64,000 bases of DNA, from assembly GCA_963774555.1 (NCBI GenBank), contig CAVZFL010000002.1, positions 186,001-250,000 on the forward strand, in the 5' to 3' direction. Below the pieces are notes generated by a model, which was given only the letters and a program-made list of their open reading frames with translations, did not search any database and was not told where the DNA came from. Of the stretch, positions 25,662 to 32,908 are shown one piece after another. Origin of the DNA: VRUE01 sp963774555. GTDB lineage: Bacteria > Actinomycetota > Thermoleophilia > Solirubrobacterales > 70-9. The stretch's first letter is position 1; every line of letters starts with the position of its first letter. Made by a program: the position numbers and the translations under genes.

Positions 25662-27875
25662 CTAGGCGGCCGGTGTGATCCGGTAGGCGTCGAAGACCGA
25701 CTCGACGTTGCGCAATCGAGAAATGCACTGCTTCAGTTGCTCGGTGTCACCGACCTCGATCACGAACGTGTTTTTGACCATCGGGTGGTTGGTTGTGCAG
25801 CTGGCGCCGAGGATGTTGATCCCGGCCTCCGAGAAGGTGCGCGAGAGATCCTCGAGCAGGCGAGTGCGATCGTAGGCGTCGATCTGCAGCTCGACCCGGT
25901 AGGAGGACTTGTTCTCGCCGTCCCAGCTCACATCGACGAACCTTTCCGGCGCCCGTTTCAGCGCCTTCATGTTCTTGCAGTCGCTGCGGTGGATCGTAAT
26001 CCCCCGCCCAAGCGAGACGTAACCGGAGATCTCGTCGCCGGGTACCGGGCGGCAGCACTTGGCGAGGCGGACGGCGACGTTGGAGGCGCCCTTGACGCTG
26101 ATCCCGTAGTTGGCGGCGTCCTTGGTCCGCCGCGCCTTGTCCTCGCGGCCGCGTCCTACACCCAGCGGGTCGGTCTCCTCGACCGCGTCGCCCGCCTTCA
26201 GCCGCTGCATCAGCTTGTTGGCAACCGCCTTGGTCGAGACCTTGCCCTGACCGAGGGCGATGTAGAACTCGGTCGCCTTGCGGAAGCCCATCTCGTGGAT
26301 CACGTCGACGAGCAGCGGCGAGGCGGCGACCTTCTGCATCGGCAGGCCGCGCGTGCGCAGCGCTTCGTCGAGGCCCTCGCGGCCCTTGCGCTCGGCGTCC
26401 TCGCGGCTCTCCTCCTTGAAGAAGGCGCGGATCTTGTTGCGGGCGCGGCTGGTCCGCACCAGCTTCAGCCAGTCGCGCGAGGGCCCGCGCTTCTGCTTCG
26501 CGGTCAGCACCTCGACGATGTCGCCGGAGCGCAGCTGGTAGTGCAGCGGCACGATCGAGCCGTTGACCTTGGCGCCGACGCAGGCGTGCCCGACGTCGGT
26601 GTGGACGGCGTAGGCGAAATCGAGCGGGGTCGAGCCCGCCGAAAGGTTCTTGACTTCCCCCTTCGGGGTGAAGACGAAGACTTCGTCCTCGAAGAGGTCG
26701 ACCTTGAGCGACTCGAGGAACTCGGCCGGGTCCTGCTCGCCCTCGGCCTCGACCAGCTGGCGCAGCCAGGTCATCTTCTCGCGCCGCGGGTCGGCGACGC
26801 CGCCCTCCTTGTAGGCGACGTGGGCGGCGATCCCGTACTCGGCCAGCTTGTGCATCTCCTCGGTGCGGATCTGGATCTCCAGCGGCTTGCCTTCGGGCCC
26901 GATCACGGTCGTGTGCAGCGCCTGGTACATGTTGGCCTTGGGCATCGCCACCCAGTCCTTGAAGCGCCCCGGCAGCGGCTTCCAGAGCGAGTGGATGACG
27001 CCGATCGCGCCGTAGCAGTCCTTGACCGAGCCGACGATCACCCGCATCGCGGTGAGGTCGAAGATCTCGTTGAACTCGCGGCCCTTCTTGGTCATCTTGG
27101 TGTAGATCGAGTAGAAGTGCTTGGCGCGACCGGAGATCTCGGCCTCGATCCCGACCTCGCGCAGCTCGCCGCTGAGGAACCTGCCGGCGTCCTCGACGTA
27201 GGTCTCGCGCTCGTTGCGCTGCTGGGAGACCAGCTGCTTGATCTCGGCGTACTTGCGCGGGTGCAGGGTGGCGAAGGCGAGGTCCTCCAGCTCCCACTTG
27301 ATCGCGTGGATCCCCAGCCGGTGGGCGAGCGGCGCGTAGATCTCCAGCGTCTCGCGCGACTTCGTCATCTGTTTCTGCTTGGGCAGGGCGCCCAGCGTGC
27401 GCATGTTGTGGAGGCGGTCGGCCAACTTGATCAGGATCACCCTGACGTCGGTGGCCATCGCCACCATCATCTTGCGGTAGTTCTCGGCCTGGCGCTCGTC
27501 GCGGCTCTCGAAGGTGATCCCGGTCAGCTTGGTGACCCCGTCGACCAGCTGGGCGATCTCGGCGCCGAACTCGGCCCGAATCTCCTCCAGGCTGGCGCTG
27601 GTGTCCTCGACCGTGTCGTGCAGCAGCGCTGCGCAGAGGGTCTCGGTGTCGAGCCGCATTTCGGCGCAGATCTGGGCGACGCCAACCGGGTGGGTGATGA
27701 ACTCGTCACCCGAGCGCCGCAACTGGTCGGCGTGGCGATCGCAGGCGAAGTCGAAGGCTCGGGTGAGCGCGGCGCGGTCGATCGCCTCCAATGAGGCGGC
27801 GACGTCGCCATCGGGCTCGGCGGCGCCGTTGCCCTCCGCGTGTCCGGCCGGGGGCGAGTCGAACTCCTCGACCAC
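25662..27875 (-). CDS. relA: Bifunctional (p)ppGpp synthetase/hydrolase
   Basis: 737 residues, the usual length for Rel. The HD hydrolase domain (about 35-190) has LCAALLHDTVEDT and IKLADRLHNMRTL with the His-Asp metal pair intact. The synthetase domain (about 215-340) shows GRAKHFYSIYTKM, FNEIFDLTAMRVIV and MPKANMYQALHTTVIG. A TGS domain (about 395-455) has VFVFTPKGEVKNLSAGSTPLDFAYAVH. AKCCRPVPGDEI marks the Zn-finger-like region, and a C-terminal ACT domain (RTRLLEDLSRTFSEAGINIL) ends the protein. It makes and degrades the alarmone during starvation. It starts with GTG and lies 32 bp after recJ, an arrangement common in actinobacteria with this cluster. Confidence 0.96.
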   Translation of the reverse strand: MVEEFDSPPAGHAEGNGAAEPDGDVAASLEAIDRAALTRAFDFACDRHADQLRRSGDEFITHPVGVAQICAEMRLDTETLCAALLHDTVEDTSASLEEIRAEFGAEIAQLVDGVTKLTGITFESRDERQAENYRKMMVAMATDVRVILIKLADRLHNMRTLGALPKQKQMTKSRETLEIYAPLAHRLGIHAIKWELEDLAFATLHPRKYAEIKQLVSQQRNERETYVEDAGRFLSGELREVGIEAEISGRAKHFYSIYTKMTKKGREFNEIFDLTAMRVIVGSVKDCYGAIGVIHSLWKPLPGRFKDWVAMPKANMYQALHTTVIGPEGKPLEIQIRTEEMHKLAEYGIAAHVAYKEGGVADPRREKMTWLRQLVEAEGEQDPAEFLESLKVDLFEDEVFVFTPKGEVKNLSAGSTPLDFAYAVHTDVGHACVGAKVNGSIVPLHYQLRSGDIVEVLTAKQKRGPSRDWLKLVRTSRARNKIRAFFKEESREDAERKGREGLDEALRTRGLPMQKVAASPLLVDVIHEMGFRKATEFYIALGQGKVSTKAVANKLMQRLKAGDAVEETDPLGVGRGREDKARRTKDAANYGISVKGASNVAVRLAKCCRPVPGDEISGYVSLGRGITIHRSDCKNMKALKRAPERFVDVSWDGENKSSYRVELQIDAYDRTRLLEDLSRTFSEAGINILGASCTTNHPMVKNTFVIEVGDTEQLKQCISRLRNVESVFDAYRITPAA

Positions 27876-27907
27876 GGCAAAGAGGTTGGCGAGGAGTTCC
27901 TGGTTCG

Positions 27908-30328
27908 CTACGGCTGTTTCTGTCCTTCGAGGAATTGGCGAGCCTCCTGGTAACGGGCACCGTAGGCGCGAAATGACGCCGAGTGCTTGAGATCCGTCCC
28001 CTCTGAGGATACGACCCCGACCTCGCCGCTGCCGCCGGCCGGCCTTCCCTGCACCAAGCCGAGCTCGTCGAGCACGCGGAAGCAGCGCGCCGCCGACTCG
28101 GCGCTACGCGGCCGAGGCCCGCTGCCGACCAGCGCCTCGCGCAGCTCTTCGCCGCTTGTCGGCGCGGCGTCGCGCAGGTCGCGGAAGGCAGCGATCAGGG
28201 TCGGCCGCTGCGGCAGCTGCTCATCCAGCAGCCGAGCCGCGAAGCGCCACTCGGCCTCTCCCCAGACCCGGTGCAGGTACCCCCCACTCTCGTGCGGGAT
28301 CGAGGCCAGGTTCTCTGCCTGCGCCGACGTCGGCGGGTCGACCATGACCACGTGGACGAATTCGCGCGCCAGCTCCGGCGTTCGTTCGAGCTCGGCATGG
28401 TCGGCCAGCCGCACCCCATCGCGGGCCATCCCCGCACGCAAGCTCGCGTCGGCACAGAGAGCCAGCACGCTCTCGCCGCTGGAGGCGAGCTCGCCGACCA
28501 CGGCGGCGGGTGCGTTGGCGCTCCTCAGCACCTGCCGCTCCCCATCGCTACTGAACTCACCACTGGAATCTTTTCCAGCGGTAGGGTCCCGCCCCAGCTC
28601 GGCCTCGAAGCGCCGCCACCACTCGCCTTCCTCAGCCGAGGCTTCCTCGGCCTCCCGCCGATAGAGCTCGCGCAGCACGACCTGCGGCTCGACCGCCCCG
28701 TTCCAGCGGTTCACCTCCAGCCGCACCGCGACATCCACCAGCTCGTCCTCCCCCACGCCAAAGCTCGAACGCCCAAACGAAACGCCCAGCGCCCGATGGG
28801 CCCCACTGTGCAGGCTGAACCGCGCGTGCTTGCCCTCCTCCCCCATCTTGCGCACGTCCCGAACCCGCGCCGAGGGCACCAGCAGCCGCACCCCGGGATT
28901 CCCCATCCCAAATGGCGCCAGCTGCCGCAGCTCCTCAGCCAGATCGAGCCCCAACGAGGCCCCACCCACAATCGCATCCACCCGTTCAGTCCGCTTCAGA
29001 TCCTCCGGCCCGAGCACCTCATTGGCATGCGCCGCAAACGCCTCACGAAACGCCTCGACCTGTCCTTCTTCCAGCTCCAGCCCAGCCGCCGCCTTGTGCC
29101 CCCCGAACTGCCCCAAGTGCTCCGAGCACGCCTCCAGCCCCGCCAGAAGGTCGAACCCGGGAATGCTCCTCCCAGATCCGCGCCCCCCGCCCTCGCCATC
29201 CAGCGAGATCACCACCACAGGCCGATGGTGCTTCTCGACCAGCCGCGAAGCAACAATCCCGATCACCCCGGGGTGCCACCCCTTGCCGGCAACGACCAGG
29301 CCATGCGCCTCACGCAGGCGATCGGGCAGCTCCCGCAGGGCAGCCTCGGCCGCGTTCGCAACCTCCCGCTCGGTAGCCCGCCGCTCACCATTGGCCCGGC
29401 TCAGCTCAGCGGCTATCTCCGTGGCCCGCGCATCGTCGGCGCTCAGGAAAAGCTCTACCCCTGCATCGGCCCGATACAACCGCCCCGCGGCGTTGATCCT
29501 CGGCCCCAGCCGGAACGCCAGATCGCCCTCGTCCAGCTGACTCGGATCGCACTTCGCCGCCGCCAGCAATGCGCGCATCCCAGGACGCCGCGCCCGTCGC
29601 ACCTCCTCGAGGCCTTTTCTGACCAGGGACCGGTTCTCTCCCACCAGCGGAACCACATCGGCAACCGTCGCCAACGCCACAAGGTCAAGGTCCGTGGCGT
29701 CGCCAGAGGCCCGCAGCGCACAGGCCAGCTTCCACGCGACACCGGTACCGCAAAGCTCTGCGAAGGGGTAGCCATCCATAGCTGGATGAAGGACTGGACA
29801 GTCCGGCAGCTCGTCCCCAGGCTGATGATGGTCCGTGACGACTACTTCCATGCCGAGCTCTGTCGCAAGAGCGACCTCGGCCACCGCCGTGATCCCGCAG
29901 TCGACCGTGACGATCAACGAGGTCCCCCGCTCGGCCAGCTTGCGCACGTTCCCCTCACTGAGCCCGTACCCATCGGCCATCCGATCGGGAATCAACCAGT
30001 CGCACTCAGCCCCAAGCTCGCGCAACGCGCCCACCAGCAGAGCCGTTGCGCAGACTCCGTCGACGTCGAAATCCCCGTGCACGGTGATCCGCCGCCCAGC
30101 CTCGATCGCCGCCAGCACCCTCTCGACGACGATCCCCATCGAGCGGAACTCGCCGGGCTCGTGCGACTCGTCCGCGTCAAGGAAGGCCCGCGCCTGCTCC
30201 GGTGTGCGGTAGCCGCGCCGCACCAGCGCGATCGCCACCGGCTCGCTCAGTCCCAGCTCAGCCGAAAGCGCCCGCGCCTCCGCGTAGGAGAACGGCTCGA
30301 CCCTGTACGAACTCGTGACCGCTGACAC
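27908..30328 (-). CDS. recJ: Single-stranded-DNA-specific exonuclease RecJ, long form
   Basis: 806 residues. The DHH phosphoesterase core has VHGDFDVDGVCAT, LIVTVDCGIT, VVVTDHHQPGDE and TVADVVPLVGENR, which supply the Mn-binding Asp/His residues. The DHHA1 domain shows AGKGWHPGVIGIVASRLVEKHHRPVVVIS and FGGHKAAAGLEL. It degrades single-stranded DNA 5' to 3' in recombination and mismatch repair. About 230 residues beyond the usual core (after LREL-YRREAEEAS) form an extension that resembles a worn helicase-like fold with VHVVMVDPPTSAQ, whose role is unknown. It sits between the lectin/NlpC gene and rel. Confidence 0.93.
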   Translation of the reverse strand: MSAVTSSYRVEPFSYAEARALSAELGLSEPVAIALVRRGYRTPEQARAFLDADESHEPGEFRSMGIVVERVLAAIEAGRRITVHGDFDVDGVCATALLVGALRELGAECDWLIPDRMADGYGLSEGNVRKLAERGTSLIVTVDCGITAVAEVALATELGMEVVVTDHHQPGDELPDCPVLHPAMDGYPFAELCGTGVAWKLACALRASGDATDLDLVALATVADVVPLVGENRSLVRKGLEEVRRARRPGMRALLAAAKCDPSQLDEGDLAFRLGPRINAAGRLYRADAGVELFLSADDARATEIAAELSRANGERRATEREVANAAEAALRELPDRLREAHGLVVAGKGWHPGVIGIVASRLVEKHHRPVVVISLDGEGGGRGSGRSIPGFDLLAGLEACSEHLGQFGGHKAAAGLELEEGQVEAFREAFAAHANEVLGPEDLKRTERVDAIVGGASLGLDLAEELRQLAPFGMGNPGVRLLVPSARVRDVRKMGEEGKHARFSLHSGAHRALGVSFGRSSFGVGEDELVDVAVRLEVNRWNGAVEPQVVLRELYRREAEEASAEEGEWWRRFEAELGRDPTAGKDSSGEFSSDGERQVLRSANAPAAVVGELASSGESVLALCADASLRAGMARDGVRLADHAELERTPELAREFVHVVMVDPPTSAQAENLASIPHESGGYLHRVWGEAEWRFAARLLDEQLPQRPTLIAAFRDLRDAAPTSGEELREALVGSGPRPRSAESAARCFRVLDELGLVQGRPAGGSGEVGVVSSEGTDLKHSASFRAYGARYQEARQFLEGQKQP

Positions 30329-30369
30329 GTCCGCAGGCTAAAAAGCGCCGCGGACGGCATCCGTCATCG

Positions 30370-32379
30370 CTAGAAGTAGCGAACGGCGCCGTCAAACTGG
30401 AGGGCGTGCTCGATCCAGGCCAAGCTATGCAATTGCACCGGAACGTTGTAGTCGGCGGCATCCCAAACCATCCCTCCTCCGGCATAGATGCCGACGTGCT
30501 CGAAATTGGCAAGCGAGCCGCCCCCGAAAAAGACAAGATCGCCCGGCTGAAGCGCGAACTGGCTTCCGATCAGGGTTCCCCCATGACCCCCCTCCATCCC
30601 ATGCCCGTGAGGTAGCACTATGCCGGTCGCCTGGAAGACCGCGTACAGGGCCAGCCCACTGCAATCAAAGCCGACCGTCGCCCCTCCACATCCCGACCCG
30701 CCGCGGCCGTGGGTGGGTCCGCTTGTGTTCCCGCCCGCGTAGCAGTACGGTCGTCCCGCCATCGAGGCAGCCGCCTGCACAATCGCATCGCCCTTTCGTT
30801 GTGCGATTCGTCCCGCCGACCCGGACCACAGCGCCCTGCCACCGCTGTAGATGACCAGATTGCCGTCGGATTGCATAACCAGCTGGTCGCTGGTGCTCGG
30901 CTGGGTACTCGTGTACCAGAGCGCTTTGCCGGCGGCCGTATAGACGACGAGATTTCCGTCGCCCTGCATCGCCAGCCAAGCGCCCGGATTGCCGTCGGTG
31001 CCGCTCGCCCACAACGGGCCAGCGCCTGCCGCATAGACGACGAAGTTGCCGTCACCTTGCATGATCGCCTCATAGCGCCCGTCGGCGGACCAGAGCGCCT
31101 GCCCGGAGTGAAGCGTTTCGCCGGCGTTGAGTGTGGTGCCAGAAGCCCCGGTGCGCCCACCCTGAATCGACCACAGCGCCCTGCCACCGCTGTAGATGAC
31201 CAGATTGCCGTCGGATTGCATAACCAGCTGGTCGCTGGTGCTCGGCTGGGTACTCGTGTACCAGAGCGCTTTGCCGGCGGCCGTATAGACGACGAGATTT
31301 CCGTCGCCCTGCATCGCCAGCCAAGCGCCCGGATTGCCGTCGGTGCCGCTCGCCCACAACGGGCCAGCGCCTGCCGCATAGACGACGAAGTTGCCGTCAC
31401 CTTGCATGATCGCCTCATAGCGCCCGTCGGCGGACCAGAGCGCCTGCCCGGAGTGAAGCGTTTCGCCGGCGTTGAGTGTGGTGCCAGAAGCCCCGGTGCG
31501 CCCACCCTGAATCGACCACAGCGCCCTGCCACCGCTGTAGATGACCAGATTGCCGTCGGATTGCATAACCAGCTGGTCGCTGGTGCTCGGCTGGGTACTC
31601 GTGTACCAGAGCGCTTTGCCGGCGGCCGTATAGACGACGAGATTTCCGTCGCCCTGCATCGCCAGCCAAGCGCCCGGATTGCCGTCGGTGCCGCTCGCCC
31701 ACAACGGGCCAGCGCCTGCCGCATAGACGACGAAGTTGCCGTCACCTTGCATGATCGCCTCATAGCGCCCGTCGGCGGACCAGAGCGCCTGCCCGGAGTG
31801 AAGCGTTTCGCCGGCGTTGAGTGTGGTGCCAGTTGGTGTCGAGGGCGGTGCCGGTGTCACACTTGCAGGCAAAGCCCGCAGAGATCCGCCGTTTTTCGCA
31901 TGTCGCCTCCGATTGGGGCTCCGCAGTACCCTGAAAGGCTGCGAGCTGACGCCTGGAACGCCGTCGCATTGGAAGGTCGCGTTCCAGCCGCCGACTGGCG
32001 CGCCCCTGGGGACCTTCCAGAGGAATTCAGCTACACCGGATGAGCCGATCGTCGCCCGTCGACGAAACAACCGTCGGTGAACCGACACTCGCGCCGCTCG
32101 GGAAGATGCGCGACCGCTGCGCTGTGGTCGCGTTCGTCCCTTGAATGAAAGCGACAGTTCGCAGCGAGCGCCGAAAGGACCTTCACCGACGAACCTAACC
32201 CGAGCGGCTTGGCGCACCCGCGCCGGCGCTTTCAGTATCTGCGCCGACGGATAGGTGACCCACCGTGGTGGATCTTGAACGGATTCAGCTAAGGAGCGTT
32301 CGCTGAAGCCTCCACAGCAAACGGTGAGGGTAATGGCAGCCGCAACGAGGCAGTGGTATCTGGAGTGTCTCACAAGCAT
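30370..32379 (-). CDS. NlpC/P60 peptidase with three bulb-type lectin repeats
   Basis: 669 residues. A signal sequence (CLVAAAITLTVCCGGFSERSLAES) precedes an Ig-like, Arg-rich domain (about 40-155). Residues about 180-525 hold three tandem 115-residue bulb-lectin (GNA-like) units. Each carries three Q-x-D-x-N-x-V-x-Y mannose-binding motifs (MQGDGNFVVY, MQGDGNLVVY, MQSDGNLVIY). The C-terminal domain (about 535-669) is NlpC/P60, with the catalytic Cys in VGFDCSGLALYAVF and His in FEHVGIYAGGGM. It probably hydrolyses peptidoglycan stem peptides while tethered to a mannose-containing surface glycan. It interrupts the otherwise conserved secDF-recJ-rel order. Confidence 0.88.
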   Translation of the reverse strand: MLVRHSRYHCLVAAAITLTVCCGGFSERSLAESVQDPPRWVTYPSAQILKAPARVRQAARVRFVGEGPFGARCELSLSFKGRTRPQRSGRASSRAARVSVHRRLFRRRATIGSSGVAEFLWKVPRGAPVGGWNATFQCDGVPGVSSQPFRVLRSPNRRRHAKNGGSLRALPASVTPAPPSTPTGTTLNAGETLHSGQALWSADGRYEAIMQGDGNFVVYAAGAGPLWASGTDGNPGAWLAMQGDGNLVVYTAAGKALWYTSTQPSTSDQLVMQSDGNLVIYSGGRALWSIQGGRTGASGTTLNAGETLHSGQALWSADGRYEAIMQGDGNFVVYAAGAGPLWASGTDGNPGAWLAMQGDGNLVVYTAAGKALWYTSTQPSTSDQLVMQSDGNLVIYSGGRALWSIQGGRTGASGTTLNAGETLHSGQALWSADGRYEAIMQGDGNFVVYAAGAGPLWASGTDGNPGAWLAMQGDGNLVVYTAAGKALWYTSTQPSTSDQLVMQSDGNLVIYSGGRALWSGSAGRIAQRKGDAIVQAAASMAGRPYCYAGGNTSGPTHGRGGSGCGGATVGFDCSGLALYAVFQATGIVLPHGHGMEGGHGGTLIGSQFALQPGDLVFFGGGSLANFEHVGIYAGGGMVWDAADYNVPVQLHSLAWIEHALQFDGAVRYF
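30824..31832 (-). repeat. 345-bp tandem repeat, 2.9 copies, identical in DNA
   Basis: Copies begin at 30824, 31169 and 31514 (plus-strand numbering), and identity ends at about 31832. By eye I find no differences between copies across the full 345 bp. Each copy encodes one bulb-lectin unit. Total identity including third codon positions implies very recent amplification or ongoing homogenisation. Short-read assemblies could easily miscount copies here. Confidence 0.95.
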
Positions 32380-32474
32380 GACCTAATGCTCTGGAATCAC
32401 TGAGGATCAGCAGACACTATCCGTTTTCCGCGGTCCAGCCCAAAAAACGTCCAATTGGCCTGGTGAGCGACGCG

Positions 32475-32747
32475 CTAATCCGCCGTTGCAGTTTGTTCAG
32501 TGCGAATGCCGATCGCATAGACAACGGCGAGGCCGATGACCACGCCGGGGATTGCAGTAAGCGCCGTTGTGAGGTCGGTGTTGCCGAGACCTTTGTCGCT
32601 GGCGATCTCGACGATCGCGCCGAAGAGGACGGCTCCGATCGTGGCGCCGAGGAAGGCGCCGACGATGCCCTGCCAGAAGCGATCGGGCAGGAAGACGGTG
32701 AAGTGCCACAGCGCGATCCCCATCGTGAACCAGACGAGCAGGGCCAT
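32475..32747 (-). CDS. Small three-helix membrane protein
   Basis: 90 residues with three hydrophobic segments: ALLVWFTMGIALWHFTVFL, WQGIVGAFLGATIGAVLFGAIVEIA and ALTAIPGVVIGLAVVYAIG. The Gly-rich second helix resembles GlsB/YeaQ-like small membrane proteins, but similarity is too weak to name. It lies 161 bp after secDF on the same strand. Function unknown. Confidence 0.7.
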   Translation of the reverse strand: MALLVWFTMGIALWHFTVFLPDRFWQGIVGAFLGATIGAVLFGAIVEIASDKGLGNTDLTTALTAIPGVVIGLAVVYAIGIRTEQTATAD

Positions 32748-32908
32748 CTAGATGACCGCCTTCATGGCCACGTGCGACTGGGGGCGCGTGTGGCCAAGCA
32801 GATCGAGGACGCAGGGTGCAGCCTTTGGTGGTGCCAAAGGCAAACCCGAGGACGCTGAGATGCGCCGCGCCACACGCGGCATCCAGGCGTGCGTGGTCGT
32901 GGAGACGG

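Noticed and set aside
30824..31832. Insertion sequence or CRISPR-like repeat
   Set aside because: The 345-bp period is a whole number of codons, stays in frame and encodes lectin units; there are no terminal inverted repeats.
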